35,696 nt of DNA from Bacteroidales bacterium (GTDB lineage Bacteria > Bacteroidota > Bacteroidia > Bacteroidales > F082), in assembly GCA_024400425.1 (NCBI GenBank), contig JAKSMV010000028.1:1-35696 (forward strand), written 5' to 3'. The notes under the pieces were generated by a model. It searched no databases. It was given only the letters and a program-made list of their open reading frames with translations, and had not been told where the DNA came from. Each line of letters opens with the position of its first letter. The first letter of the stretch is position 1. A program made the translations under genes and the position numbers. Positions 6,099-15,304 of the stretch are shown one piece after another.

Positions 6099-8432
6099 TT
6101 AGAAAGTCAATGTCATACCCAAAGAAGGCATGATAGGTAGTTGATATACTTGTTCAGCGGAAATGATATCCACATAGAAAATGTTCTTGCGGTTATAGAT
6201 GTTAGTCACGCTAAGGTCAAGTTCGAGTGTTGTGGTTTCGCTGAAATAGAATCTACGTTTTGCATCGAGGTCAAGGCGATGATACATTGGCAAACGGCCT
6301 TGGTTGAGGTCGCTGAAGAGAATTCCGATATCGCCATTGGATGTGTTGATGTCAGAATTGATGCCGTCATGGAACGAGAAATGTTCAAAATAGCCTTGCA
6401 CCTGAGTGAACGGAAAACCGCTGCCATAGTTCCAACGACCGCCAAATTCCCACTCGCGCTTGGCGCCAGCCGTATAGGTAAGGATGAGATTGATGTTGTG
6501 GCGGCGATCGAAATGAGGCGCATAAGAAACCATGGACGTCTCCTCGCCTATCACCTTCTCATAGTCTCTGTTCACGAAACCGAGTGCATACACTGCCCAA
6601 AGGTACCAATGTTTGTCTTCATATTTCAGCGAGATGTCGAAGCCCGAGGCCTTACCGGTTTCCACCGTAAAGTCTTTTTTCAGCAAGTCGGAAGTGTTGT
6701 ACGAAGGTTCGTCAGGATAGATCTTATTGCGATTGATGTTGGTCAGTTGGGTAAAGTCTTTCAGATAGCCTTCAATATTGACCGTGACATTGTTAGTGAT
6801 GTCGAATTCCGAACCCAAGATGAAATGGTTGGCCTTTTGCAAATGGCCTTTCACTTCTTTACCATTGAATGTGGACGGAAGGTTATCAACATCAGAGAGG
6901 AAGCCATAGAACAGATTGACGACATCGCGGTCGGATGTGACGGCAACGAAGTTTTGCGAATACATGCCACAAGCACCTTTGAGGCGCCACCAGTCATTGA
7001 TATTATACTTAATGGCCAAGCGAGGTTCAGGAGACATTTCCGACATGGAGAGATACCATTGCAGGCGGAAACTTGGTTCGAGCAGCAAGTTACCAATCGT
7101 AGCCTTATATTTGGCATACGCACCAATTTCAGTAGTATGTTCGGGGGTAAGAGAAAAGCCTGAGGACTTAACCTGATAATCGGTCGTGAAGCCTGCGAAC
7201 TCGAAGCCATACTTAAAAGTATTCTTACCCAAGAAATAGCTGAAATCGAAGGCCATGTTGAATCCATTGATCTTGCTGCTGCGGTCGGGGTTGTTGTTCT
7301 CGCGCATTCTCGAATCGTAATTCGAATAAGCGATATTACCTTCAATCATGACGGGAGCCTTCCCTGGAATGACGAGGAAATTGGTACCCAAACCGTATGA
7401 GTTCCAACCGAAATCAGCCAATGCCTTGTAGTTGTTCACCTTATCGTTGAACGAGAAGCCAAAGAAATTCACCTTGCTGCCGTTTGGAGCGCTCAACGAA
7501 ACCTTGCCATAGATATCATTGAAATCGAAAGGCAGACCTGCCTCATTGGCATACTTATAGAGTTTCTTGCTAGTGTATTCAAGATAAGAAGTCTTGGCGG
7601 TCAGGATGAAAGAAAGCGAGGCTGCATTATCACTCTTGGCCTTAACCAAAGGGCCTTCCACCATGACTTTAGCGCCAAACGTGCTGGCATTCAGTTTGCC
7701 CGACAAACGTTTTTTGTTACCGTCGCGGGTGGAGATATCCATGATGGACGAAACACGACCGCTGTATTCGGCTCCGAAGCCGCCCGTAAACACATCAGCG
7801 TTTCGGATGATGTCGGTATCGAAAACCGAGAACAGGCCAATGGAATGGAACGGATTATAGATGACCATGCCGTCAAGCAGCACCTTGTTTTGGATAGGCG
7901 AACCACCTCTGATATAAAGTTGTCCGCCCTGGTCGCCCGTGAAGATGACACCCGGCACCACTTGCAGATACTGAGCAAAGTCGGCTTGGCCTCCCATACT
8001 CGGAATCTTGGTGATGGTCTTAGGCGTCACGCTGATGACAGAAGTCTTGGTCTCGGTGCGAGCCTCAATCTTTTCAGCCGTAATCGTCACGGTTTCAAGT
8101 TTCAGACTGGTTTCTTGAAGATAAAACTTCTTGTTGACAACCTGACCTTTAGCCAAGCTAATTGGTTCAGAAATGGTGTCGTAACCCACACAAGTGATAA
8201 GCAAAGTGTAGCTCCCGTCAGGAATACGAGTGATGTTAAAACAACCGTTTTCGTTCGTCGAGCCGCCCAAAGTCGTTCCCTTTAAATAGACATTGGAAAA
8301 CATCACGGGCTCGCCAGTCGCTTCTTCATAGACGAAGCCTTTGACGCTATTATCTTGAGCTACAACGATAGTCGAACAGAACAAGAAGAATAATAAGACG
8401 GAAAAGAGTCTTGAAAAATAGTGGTTACGCAT
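6099..8432 (-). CDS. TonB-dependent outer membrane receptor
   Basis: The 777-residue protein has a signal peptide (1-25, ending TIVVAQ). A CarboxypepD_reg-like beta-sandwich covers about 28-115 (VKGFVYEEATGEPVMFSNVY). A plug domain follows at about 125-235 with VVPGVIFTGDQGGQLYIRGG and VLLDGMVIYNPFH, then a 22-strand-type barrel ending in LGMTLTF. It would use TonB/ExbBD energy to import a ligand across the outer membrane. No SusD partner is encoded nearby, so it is not a standard SusCD glycan importer, and the ligand is unknown. The downstream CpcT/CpeT-like gene is 12 bases away. The nearest -7-like sequence upstream is imperfect. Confidence 0.9.
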   Translation of the reverse strand: MRNHYFSRLFSVLLFFLFCSTIVVAQDNSVKGFVYEEATGEPVMFSNVYLKGTTLGGSTNENGCFNITRIPDGSYTLLITCVGYDTISEPISLAKGQVVNKKFYLQETSLKLETVTITAEKIEARTETKTSVISVTPKTITKIPSMGGQADFAQYLQVVPGVIFTGDQGGQLYIRGGSPIQNKVLLDGMVIYNPFHSIGLFSVFDTDIIRNADVFTGGFGAEYSGRVSSIMDISTRDGNKKRLSGKLNASTFGAKVMVEGPLVKAKSDNAASLSFILTAKTSYLEYTSKKLYKYANEAGLPFDFNDIYGKVSLSAPNGSKVNFFGFSFNDKVNNYKALADFGWNSYGLGTNFLVIPGKAPVMIEGNIAYSNYDSRMRENNNPDRSSKINGFNMAFDFSYFLGKNTFKYGFEFAGFTTDYQVKSSGFSLTPEHTTEIGAYAKYKATIGNLLLEPSFRLQWYLSMSEMSPEPRLAIKYNINDWWRLKGACGMYSQNFVAVTSDRDVVNLFYGFLSDVDNLPSTFNGKEVKGHLQKANHFILGSEFDITNNVTVNIEGYLKDFTQLTNINRNKIYPDEPSYNTSDLLKKDFTVETGKASGFDISLKYEDKHWYLWAVYALGFVNRDYEKVIGEETSMVSYAPHFDRRHNINLILTYTAGAKREWEFGGRWNYGSGFPFTQVQGYFEHFSFHDGINSDINTSNGDIGILFSDLNQGRLPMYHRLDLDAKRRFYFSETTTLELDLSVTNIYNRKNIFYVDIISAEQVYQLPIMPSLGMTLTF

Positions 8433-8569
8433 AAAATTGCTATTTGAATTTCAACAGATTATGATAAAATCACCCATATCCGCAAGGTCATGGAATTGAG
8501 AGTGCAAAATAAACGAAAATAATTGGATTTTCCAACAAGAAAAAAGTGACAAGCGACAAAGAAGTATTC

Positions 8570-10003
8570 TCATTTGCCTCTTCCTTGCACCACAATCAGC
8601 ACGGTGTAAATCATGATTTTGATATCAATCGCGAGACTGACATTCTCGATGTACAAAACATCATATTTCAGACGTTCCACCATCTCGTCGACATTCTCGG
8701 CATAGCCGAACTTCACTTCTCCCCAACTTGTGATGCCAGGTTTCACTTTCAGAAGCAGACGATAGTATGGTGCCTTTTCCATGATTTTGTCGATATAATA
8801 CTGACGTTCAGGACGATAGCCAACCAACGACATATCGCCTTTCAGCACAGTCCAAAACTGCGGTATTTCGTCCAGGCGGAACTTACGCATGGTGCGACCG
8901 AACTTCGTGATGCGCGGGTCATCGTCACCACTCGACAGTTGAGGTGCTCCCGTAGCTTCCGCATCGATGCGCATACTACGGAACTTGGCCATCTTGAAAG
9001 GCTTGCCATTTTTACCGATTCGTTCCTGCACATAGAAGATTGGTCCTGGCGAGGTTTTCTTGATGATGAGAGCGCACAACAGGAACACGGGCGAGAGCAA
9101 TATCAAAGCCAACACCGAAGATACGATATCGAAAGCGCGCTTTACGACACGTTGCCAAAGCGGCATCAGCTCGGGAGTGACATCCACAAGTGGAGCTTGC
9201 CAAATGGCTGATTGCTTGATATTTCCGAAAACCAAATCCTGCATGGCAGGAATAATTTTCACCGTAGCATCTGTGTTATCCATCACCGAAAGCAACACAT
9301 TCATGGTTTGAGTCTCAGATCGTTCGATAGCAATGATGACCTCTTCGACATTGTTCTCCTTGACAATCTTAACAATGTCGTGATACGAGCCGAGATGTGG
9401 CAGATACTCGCCCAGCTTGTAGTAGTCCTTATCATAGACATTCACGAAGCCAATCAAGCGGTGACCCGAGGGCTTCACTTCTTCCTCGATTTCCTTATAG
9501 ATAGCGCAAGCATTGTCGTTGCTGCCCACAATGATGGCATTGAAGCCAATCTTTTTGCTTCTAATCCGATTGATGATGGTTGTTGTGACGATGAGTCGCG
9601 GGATGTAAGTCAAGCCGAATTGGAAGGAGAAAAGCGCGATAAAAGACTGATAATAGGACTTGTAAGTCGTCACTTCATCATCAAGGATGACCACAAAGAA
9701 GATGACCACCACACCCAAGAGCGTGACGAAGAAAGTCTGCTCCAATTCTTTCAGCCTCGATTTCTGATAGACTTTCTGATAGGCTCCCGTAATGGCATGC
9801 AAGAGAAGCCAGCACAGCGGGATGATGGCAACGCCCAGCCAAAAGCTGGTAGTGCCCAAGGAATACGCAATGCGGTCCCAATAATTGATGTAAAGGTCTT
9901 CGTGAGCCTTACGGAAAAAATAGAAAAGTGTCCATGCCAAGACGGATGAAATCCAATCGAGCAGGAAATAAAGTCGGGTAAGTTTCTTCTTGTTCATCTT
10001 CAT
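8570..10003 (-). CDS. Undecaprenyl-phosphate sugar phosphotransferase (WcaJ/WbaP type)
   Basis: The 477-residue membrane protein has four hydrophobic segments in its first 140 residues. A Rossmann-like CoA-binding_3 region follows (AIIVGSNDNACAIYKEIEEE). The C-terminal third is a bacterial sugar transferase domain: KRAFDIVSSVLALILLSPVF, then SPGPIFYVQERIGKNGKPF, KFRSMRIDAEAT, LRKFRLDEIPQF-like and MSLVGYRPE. Such enzymes transfer a sugar-1-phosphate to undecaprenyl phosphate at the inner membrane and start the synthesis of capsule, exopolysaccharide or O-antigen. The ATG overlaps the stop of the upstream lipoprotein gene by 4 bases (ATGA). No glycosyltransferase cluster follows, so it is an isolated initiating transferase. 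The sugar cannot be inferred. Confidence 0.9.
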   Translation of the reverse strand: MKMNKKKLTRLYFLLDWISSVLAWTLFYFFRKAHEDLYINYWDRIAYSLGTTSFWLGVAIIPLCWLLLHAITGAYQKVYQKSRLKELEQTFFVTLLGVVVIFFVVILDDEVTTYKSYYQSFIALFSFQFGLTYIPRLIVTTTIINRIRSKKIGFNAIIVGSNDNACAIYKEIEEEVKPSGHRLIGFVNVYDKDYYKLGEYLPHLGSYHDIVKIVKENNVEEVIIAIERSETQTMNVLLSVMDNTDATVKIIPAMQDLVFGNIKQSAIWQAPLVDVTPELMPLWQRVVKRAFDIVSSVLALILLSPVFLLCALIIKKTSPGPIFYVQERIGKNGKPFKMAKFRSMRIDAEATGAPQLSSGDDDPRITKFGRTMRKFRLDEIPQFWTVLKGDMSLVGYRPERQYYIDKIMEKAPYYRLLLKVKPGITSWGEVKFGYAENVDEMVERLKYDVLYIENVSLAIDIKIMIYTVLIVVQGRGK

Positions 10004-10938
10004 TTATAGAAGAGTTTCATGTTGTCAAAATAATAATAACGGGTACGGTCAGGAACATATTCTGTAGCAGTTCCTTTATATACGTGCGAGGTGACATAGA
10101 CCTTGAAATACTCGGCATTGCGATATTCAACCAAGGTCGGGCCTAAGTTGACATATATCTTGTTCCATCTCTGAGGCACTTCGTTGATTGAGTCGGTGGG
10201 CGTAACCGTCACCAAAGGCCATTCCGTCAGCTTAAAGTCCTTATAATAAAGCAGTCCCACGGTGAAGGCAGCATTGCATTTGTAGTCCATCTCAAGCAAG
10301 ACAGGATTGCTGTTGGTTGGGAGATCGTAAAGTGGGTCAGAATTAGCCAAGGTGAAATGCAGCGAATCGGGAGGCAGAACCACCTTGCCGGAATATGACG
10401 AATGAATCACATCGCCTTGCCATGATTCAGGGAAACCAACGCGGAAAAGCGAAGTGTCGCTGTCCGATGTCTTGACAAGCGTCGAGCCTTGCTCAAAGTC
10501 TTCCATCCAGCCCACATTGGTGCCTTTGCCTATTTCATAATAATTAAGCACAGGATTCAGGTTCACGACGCTATCTTGAACGAGATTCAAGTTGCTATAG
10601 ACCATTGGTGCATAAAACGAATACGGAGCACGCGCGCCGCTACGACCATCCACCTTGATGCCACCGTAAACCGACACTTTGTGAGGGCCTTTCTTCAAGA
10701 CCGGGAAAGTGGCAGGAAGCTCGTAACAACCGACAATCTGGTCATCCACATATACCCACGCATCGCTGATGTTCGACGTGTTGGCTCCAAAAGCATAATA
10801 GTCGCAATCAACTGAAATAGAGTCGATATGAATGTAGGAAGGCACCTCTATGCCATTCTCGAATTTCCTACATGAATGCGAAGCCACCAAAACGGCCATC
10901 GCTGCCACAAACAAAGGTAAAATATACTTTTTCTTCAT
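10000..10938 (-). CDS. Lipoprotein of unknown function
   Basis: The 312-residue protein starts MKKKYILPLFVAAMAVLVAS and has a cysteine in VASHSC at residue 23, a plausible though non-canonical lipobox. The rest is beta-rich. The C-terminal 140 residues (VLLEMDYKCNAAFTVGLLYY, QRWNKIYVNLG, and a final YYYFDNMKLFYK) look like the jelly-roll domains of Bacteroidota surface lipoproteins, but I do not recognise a named family. The gene overlaps the sugar transferase by 4 bases and lies 56 bases downstream of the oxidoreductase gene, so all three are likely one operon. A role in surface polysaccharide assembly or binding is inference from that context only. Confidence 0.7.
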   Translation of the reverse strand: MKKKYILPLFVAAMAVLVASHSCRKFENGIEVPSYIHIDSISVDCDYYAFGANTSNISDAWVYVDDQIVGCYELPATFPVLKKGPHKVSVYGGIKVDGRSGARAPYSFYAPMVYSNLNLVQDSVVNLNPVLNYYEIGKGTNVGWMEDFEQGSTLVKTSDSDTSLFRVGFPESWQGDVIHSSYSGKVVLPPDSLHFTLANSDPLYDLPTNSNPVLLEMDYKCNAAFTVGLLYYKDFKLTEWPLVTVTPTDSINEVPQRWNKIYVNLGPTLVEYRNAEYFKVYVTSHVYKGTATEYVPDRTRYYYFDNMKLFYK

Positions 10939-10994
10939 TTCAACAATTTGCTTTTCTAACGGATTGTATCTGTTAATATTGTCATTTCATCACA

Positions 10995-11981
10995 TTATTT
11001 CTTCACTTTTGAGGCCGCCTCGTCAATGGCATCGAGAATACGATAAGCCAACTTCAAGACAGCGATACCGTCTTCGATGGTAACCGCCGGTTCAGAATTG
11101 TGGACAATGGCGGCATAGAAACTCTCAAGTTCGGTCTTGATGGCGTTGATAGGATGAACTTCAGGCTTCTCCAAAGTGATTTGTCGTTCACTGCCATCGG
11201 CAAGGCAAAGTGTGAACGAAAGCGGGTCGCTCGGGTCAACGTCAACGTTGAGGCGAACCACCTCGGCCACCTTGTCCAAGAAGTCAACCGTAATGTAGGC
11301 ATCGTCTTGGAAGATACGTGTCTTGCGCATATTCTTGAGCGACAGGCGCGAAGCCGTAAGGTTGGCCACCGTTCCGTTTTCGAACTCGATGCGGGCGTTG
11401 GTGATGTCGGGCGTCGGGCTCACCAAAGCGACACCGCTTGCGCTGACACGAGTCACTTGCGACTTCACAATGGAGAGCAGAATATCCAAATCATGGACCA
11501 TGAGGTCGAGAACGACAGGCACGTCCGTGCCACGTGGATTGAACAACGCCAAGCGATGCGCTTCAACGAAACGCGGCGACTTGATGAAAGGCTCTGCCGC
11601 AATGAAAGCCGGATTGAACCGCTCGACATGACCAACCTGAACCTTTACGCCAGCCTCCACAGCCTGCTTCATCAAGGCATTGGCTTCATCAGGAGTAGCA
11701 ACGATAGGCTTCTCAATGAAGACATGTTTCTGTTTCTTCAAGGCCATTGAAGCACAATGATAGTGTTGGATGGTTGGTGTCACGATGTCAACCACATCCA
11801 CTGCATCTATCAGCGAATCAATAGAATCGAAACAACGCACGTCCATCTTTGATTCCACTTCAGCAGCCGTAGTCCTGTCAGGATCATAAAAGCCCACCAA
11901 ATCGTAATCCTCAATCTGCTTTATGCAATTGAGATGAATCTTTCCAAGATGGCCAGCGCCCAAAACTCCTATTTTCAACAT
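10995..11981 (-). CDS. Gfo/Idh/MocA-family NAD(P)-dependent oxidoreductase
   Basis: The protein is 328 residues from the ATG at 11981; the nine residues upstream in frame are excluded because the dinucleotide-binding strand MLKIGVLGAGHLG (GxGxxG) should be at the N-terminus. The family motif EKPIVATPDEA and a C-terminal GFO_IDH alpha/beta domain (VVLDLMVHDLDILLSIV) are present. Members act on sugars, nucleotide sugars or related cyclitols; the substrate here is unknown. It is the first gene of an operon with the lipoprotein and the undecaprenyl-phosphate sugar transferase, so a step in making a precursor sugar is a reasonable guess. The promoter box is at 11998-12005. Confidence 0.85.
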   Translation of the reverse strand: MLKIGVLGAGHLGKIHLNCIKQIEDYDLVGFYDPDRTTAAEVESKMDVRCFDSIDSLIDAVDVVDIVTPTIQHYHCASMALKKQKHVFIEKPIVATPDEANALMKQAVEAGVKVQVGHVERFNPAFIAAEPFIKSPRFVEAHRLALFNPRGTDVPVVLDLMVHDLDILLSIVKSQVTRVSASGVALVSPTPDITNARIEFENGTVANLTASRLSLKNMRKTRIFQDDAYITVDFLDKVAEVVRLNVDVDPSDPLSFTLCLADGSERQITLEKPEVHPINAIKTELESFYAAIVHNSEPAVTIEDGIAVLKLAYRILDAIDEAASKVKK

Positions 11982-11997
11982 TTTCAGAAAATTTGGG

Positions 11998-12005
11998 CAA
12001 AAATA
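11998..12005 (-). promoter_or_regulatory. -7 promoter box of the oxidoreductase operon
   Basis: The minus strand reads TATTTTTG, ending 16 bases before the ATG at 11981. It is divergent from the pcm promoter at 12050-12057. Confidence 0.5.
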
Positions 12006-12049
12006 CAATTTTAATGCGGATTGATAAATGCAGAATGTGAAATAAATGG

Positions 12050-12057
12050 TACTTTTG
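12050..12057 (+). promoter_or_regulatory. -7 promoter box of pcm
   Basis: TACTTTTG matches TAnnTTTG and ends 8 bases before the ATG at 12066, which predicts a leader of only a few bases and rules out the upstream in-frame start at 12021. Confidence 0.5.
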
Positions 12058-12065
12058 CCTACGAA

Positions 12066-12731
12066 ATGAGCATCAATTTAGAAGACAATTACCGCCACAA
12101 AGGCATGCGCAAGCAACTCGTTGACTTGTTGCGCACAAAAGGCATCAGCGACGAAAAAGTGCTGGCCGCCATCAACGAAGTTCCACGACACGTTTTCCTC
12201 GACTCGTCGTTTGTAGAATTGGCCTATCAAGACATGGCCTTCCCCATCGGGTCAGGGCAGACCATATCGCAACCTCACACCGTCGCATTTCAATCGCAAC
12301 TACTTGACATCCAATCCGGAATGAAAGTATTGGAGATTGGCACAGGCTCAGGCTATCAGGCTTGCGTGCTGGCCGTCATGGGAGCCAAAGTCTTCTCCAT
12401 CGAGCGTCAACGCAACCTTTACTTCAAGACCAAGGAAATCCTTGAACAACTTTCTTTCCGCGTGAAGACCTTCCTTGGCGATGGTTTTGAGGGACTGCCT
12501 ACATACGCGCCTTTCGACCGCATCATCATCACCGCAGGAGCACCGACAATTCCAGAGAAACTCATCGAACAGCTTAAGCCCAATGGCATCATGGTCATCC
12601 CTATTGACGATGAAAACGGCAACGGACAAAAGATGCTGCGCATTACGAAAATGGCCGATGGCAGTTTGAAACAGGAAGAATTCGGCGATTTCCGGTTTGT
12701 ACCCATGCTGAAAGGTGAAGGTAAGGATTGA
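12066..12731 (+). CDS. pcm: Protein-L-isoaspartate O-methyltransferase
   Basis: The 221-residue protein starts MSINLEDNYRHKGMRKQLVD. It has the PCMT signatures: VPRHVF, AYQDMAFPIGSGQTISQPH, and the S-adenosylmethionine motif VLEIGTGSGYQACVLAVMGA. FDRIIITAGAPTIPE and LKPNGIMVIPI follow. The enzyme methylates isoaspartyl residues in aged proteins so that they can revert to aspartate; it is cytoplasmic. The length is normal for the family. The start at 12066 is preferred over the in-frame ATG at 12021 because the promoter box lies between them. It converges with the DUF853 ATPase gene across a strong hairpin. Confidence 0.92.
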   Translation: MSINLEDNYRHKGMRKQLVDLLRTKGISDEKVLAAINEVPRHVFLDSSFVELAYQDMAFPIGSGQTISQPHTVAFQSQLLDIQSGMKVLEIGTGSGYQACVLAVMGAKVFSIERQRNLYFKTKEILEQLSFRVKTFLGDGFEGLPTYAPFDRIIITAGAPTIPEKLIEQLKPNGIMVIPIDDENGNGQKMLRITKMADGSLKQEEFGDFRFVPMLKGEGKD

Positions 12732-12760
12732 TCACAAAATACTTTCAGATAAATTAAGCA

Positions 12761-12802
12761 AAACGGATTGCCCGAATGGAAAAACATCCAGACAATCCGT
12801 TT
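12761..12802. terminator. Bidirectional terminator hairpin between pcm and the DUF853 gene
   Basis: AAACGGATTG (12761-12770) pairs perfectly with CAATCCGTTT (12793-12802), with a nested TGGA/TCCA stem inside. It sits between two convergent stops (12731 and 12831), and A/T-rich ends allow it to work for both strands. Confidence 0.7.
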
Positions 12803-12830
12803 CATCAGTATTCGCTTAAATTCGCGATTC

Positions 12831-14474
12831 TTATTTTAAGATTCCTTTCAGGATTTCTTCGGTAACTTTTCGCGTTGCAGTTGAGGCAGCCGACTGAGCG
12901 GCTTTCTTGGCTGCGCTGCCAAGAATCGACTCGTCTGATTTTTTCTTCGACGACTTCGTCTTTGTGGTTGCCGAGCCACCGCCAATGCTCTTGGCCACTT
13001 TCGTGCCAATGCTGCGCGCGAAACTTGTCGCCGCTGCGCCGAGCATGGTTCCCAAAATCGTGCGCTTGATGCTACCGCTTTTCTTTGACTTTTCCTTGGC
13101 TGCTTTAGCTTCTTCTTTTTCCTTGGCTTTCAAGGCCTTTTCCTCTTCGATGGCCTGCAATTCCTGCTGTTTGGCTTCTTCAAGTTGTTGATTCACCTCG
13201 GTGAGCACTTCGTAGGCACTTTCGCGGTCAAAGAACTCACTGTATTTCTTGATGTTATCTGGAGCAGCGTTTTGAATGTCAAGCCTTTGACCAGCTGTAA
13301 TGGCACCAATCTGGCTCAACGGGAAGAGAATCTTAGCTCTTTCAACCACCGCAGGCGAGCCTTTTTCGTCCAAGAACGAGACGAGCGCTTCACCCGTGGC
13401 AAGGTCCATGATAGCGTCTTCGGTCTTGAAAGCAGGATTGGCGCGGAAGGTCTGGGCGGCAGCACGCACAGCTTTTTGGTCTTGCGGTGTGAAAGCACGC
13501 AAAGCGTGCTGGACACGGTTACCAAGTTGTGCCAAGACATTGGCCGGTACATCGCTGGGCACTTGCGTAATGAAGTAAATGCCAACACCCTTCGAACGAA
13601 TCAAGCGGATGACTTGTTCGATTTTTTCCACCAAAGCCTTCGAGGTGCCATCGAAAAGCATGTGGGCTTCATCGAAGAAAAACACCAACTTAGGCAATTC
13701 CAAGTCGCCCACTTCAGGCAGACGCGAATACAATTCCGTCATCAGCCAAAGCAAGAAAGTGGAATAGAGTTTCGGATTCAGCATCAGACGGTCGGCAGCC
13801 AGAACATTCATCACTCCCTTGCCATCTTCAACAGCAAAAAGGTCTTCGATGTCGAAAGCCGGTTCACCAAAGAACTTGTCGCCGCCTTGGGTTTCAAGTT
13901 CGATAACACCACGTTGGATGGCGCCGATGGAAGCCGATGCAATGTTGCCATATTCAGTCGTAAACTTAGCGGCATTCTTGCCAACAAAATCAAGCATCAG
14001 GCGCAAGTCCTTCAAGTCGATGAGCAACAGATTGTTATCATCGGCAATGCGGAACACGGCATTCAGCACACCCGATTGAGTCTCGTTCAGACTCAGAAGT
14101 CGCGACAGAAGTTGTGGGCCCATCATGGAGACAGTGGCTCGCAACGGGAAGCCCTGTTCGCCAAACACATCGAAGAAACGTGTCGGGCAGCCTGCAAACT
14201 GCGGATTGGGAATGCCGAATTCGGGGCAGCGCTTCTCGATGAAGCTGCTCATGGCACCCGCCTGGCTGATACCCGAAAGGTCGCCTTTCATGTCGGCCAT
14301 GAAGCAAGGTACGCCAGCCTGACTGAACGATTCGGCAATGACTTGCAATGTGACGGTCTTACCCGTACCTGTTGCACCTGCAATCAGTCCGTGACGGTTG
14401 GCCATTTTGCCTATCAGGTTGATAGGTCCATTATCGCTATGTGCGATGTATAGTTGATTTTCGTTGGTGTACAT
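12831..14474 (-). CDS. HerA-like P-loop ATPase, DUF853 (YjgR) family
   Basis: The 547-residue protein has a Walker A motif GATGTGKT (33-40) and a Walker [11 protein letters not shown] (D268, E269). [15 protein letters not shown] and [20 protein letters not shown] are typical of DUF853 proteins related to the archaeal DNA translocase HerA. Their cellular role is not established. No nuclease partner such as NurA is nearby, so a DNA-end processing pair is not supported. The last 120 residues are low-complexity and rich in lysine, alanine and glutamate ([20 protein letters not shown]), followed by small-residue segments that could be weakly hydrophobic. The gene starts 60 bases after the trmB stop on the same strand. 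Confidence 0.85.
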   Translation of the reverse strand: MYTNENQLYIAHSDNGPINLIGKMANRHGLIAGATGTGKTVTLQVIAESFSQAGVPCFMADMKGDLSGISQAGAMSSFIEKRCPEFGIPNPQFAGCPTRFFDVFGEQGFPLRATVSMMGPQLLSRLLSLNETQSGVLNAVFRIADDNNLLLIDLKDLRLMLDFVGKNAAKFTTEYGNIASASIGAIQRGVIELETQGGDKFFGEPAFDIEDLFAVEDGKGVMNVLAADRLMLNPKLYSTFLLWLMTELYSRLPEVGDLELPKLVFFFDEAHMLFDGTSKALVEKIEQVIRLIRSKGVGIYFITQVPSDVPANVLAQLGNRVQHALRAFTPQDQKAVRAAAQTFRANPAFKTEDAIMDLATGEALVSFLDEKGSPAVVERAKILFPLSQIGAITAGQRLDIQNAAPDNIKKYSEFFDRESAYEVLTEVNQQLEEAKQQELQAIEEEKALKAKEKEEAKAAKEKSKKSGSIKRTILGTMLGAAATSFARSIGTKVAKSIGGGSATTKTKSSKKKSDESILGSAAKKAAQSAASTATRKVTEEILKGILK

Positions 14475-14534
14475 TATTGTGTATTTAAAATTTCAAAATT
14501 TAAGATTTAAAGATTTGGATTGATTGCTAATATT

Positions 14535-15218
14535 CTACGGATTGATATCAAACCTCAAATATTTAATCGTCAGACCTTTGTCGAGCCACATCTGTTCGTA
14601 GAAGGTGCGGATGGTCTTCACTTCCAAATCATCATCGTTGGCGTAAAGGTCATCGCAATTATAATAAAGTTTAAGTCCTTGTTTTTCAATCACATCATGC
14701 AAAGTAAACTCATACATGATAGGACTATCCGTCTTCAGGTTCAGGATGCCATTAGGTGTAACGATTTTACGGTAACGTTCCAAAAACTCGGGCGACGTCA
14801 GGCGGTGACGCGCATTGCGTTCGCCTTCGCCAGGATGCGGGTCGGGAAAAGTGACCCAAATCTCAGCCACTTCGTCCTTTCCGAAGAAATGCTCAATCTG
14901 GTCGATGCGGGCACGAATGAAGGCCACATTTTTCAAATCTTCCTCATTCGACTGCTTCAAACCGCGCCAAATGCGTGCGCCCTTGATATCGACACCTATA
15001 TAATTTATGTCGCGGTGAGCACGAGCCAAGCCGACGGTGTATTCGCCTTTGCCACAGCCCAATTCGAGCACAATAGGATTATCGTTATGGAAAAAATCGG
15101 AGTGCCACTTCCCTTGAAGCGGGAAGCCCTCCGACATGATGCGTTCGTAAGAATATTCAAACAAGTTTGGGAAAGTCTTGTTCTCTGCAAATCGTTCCAG
15201 TTTGTTTTTCTTCGACAT
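14535..15218 (-). CDS. trmB: tRNA (guanine-N7-)-methyltransferase
   Basis: The 227-residue protein begins MSKKNKLERFAENKTFPNLF. It carries the TrmB signatures: IVLELGCGKGEYTVGLA (S-adenosylmethionine binding), NYIGVDIKGARIWRG, and EIWVTFPDPHP with the conserved R-R/H-RLTSPEFL region. The C-terminal NLKTDSPIMYEFT is also typical. It methylates G46 in the variable loop of tRNAs. The ATG at 15218 is preferred to a TTG four codons upstream. The promoter box is at 15248-15255. It precedes the DUF853 gene on the same strand and could be co-transcribed with it. Confidence 0.93.
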   Translation of the reverse strand: MSKKNKLERFAENKTFPNLFEYSYERIMSEGFPLQGKWHSDFFHNDNPIVLELGCGKGEYTVGLARAHRDINYIGVDIKGARIWRGLKQSNEEDLKNVAFIRARIDQIEHFFGKDEVAEIWVTFPDPHPGEGERNARHRLTSPEFLERYRKIVTPNGILNLKTDSPIMYEFTLHDVIEKQGLKLYYNCDDLYANDDDLEVKTIRTFYEQMWLDKGLTIKYLRFDINP

Positions 15219-15247
15219 CTCGATGTTCAATTGTTGAATTTATGCTG

Positions 15248-15255
15248 CAAAGATA
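15248..15255 (-). promoter_or_regulatory. -7 promoter box of trmB
   Basis: The minus strand reads TATCTTTG, an exact TAnnTTTG match, 29 bases before the ATG at 15218. Confidence 0.5.
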
Positions 15256-15304
15256 AACATAATTGTGGAACACGGAACGAAGCCGACGAAATACTGATGC
15301 GGAA

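Noticed and set aside
6141..7163. Plus-strand open frame of 340 codons
   Set aside because: Antisense to the TonB receptor barrel; no signal peptide, domain or promoter.
9212..9949. Plus-strand open frame of 245 codons
   Set aside because: Antisense to the undecaprenyl-phosphate sugar transferase.
13185..14453. Plus-strand open frame of 422 codons
   Set aside because: It is antisense to the DUF853 ATPase gene, whose Walker motifs are clear. The long antisense frame follows from its codon use and shows no protein-like features.
12831..14474. HerA-NurA-type DNA processing or defence module
   Set aside because: The ATPase belongs to the DUF853 branch and has only trmB and pcm as neighbours; no nuclease or defence partner is present.
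14475..14534. AT-rich direct repeats (AAATTT/AGATTT-like) between trmB and the DUF853 gene
   Set aside because: Low-complexity AT sequence of 60 bases; no regular unit or promoter match that I would defend.
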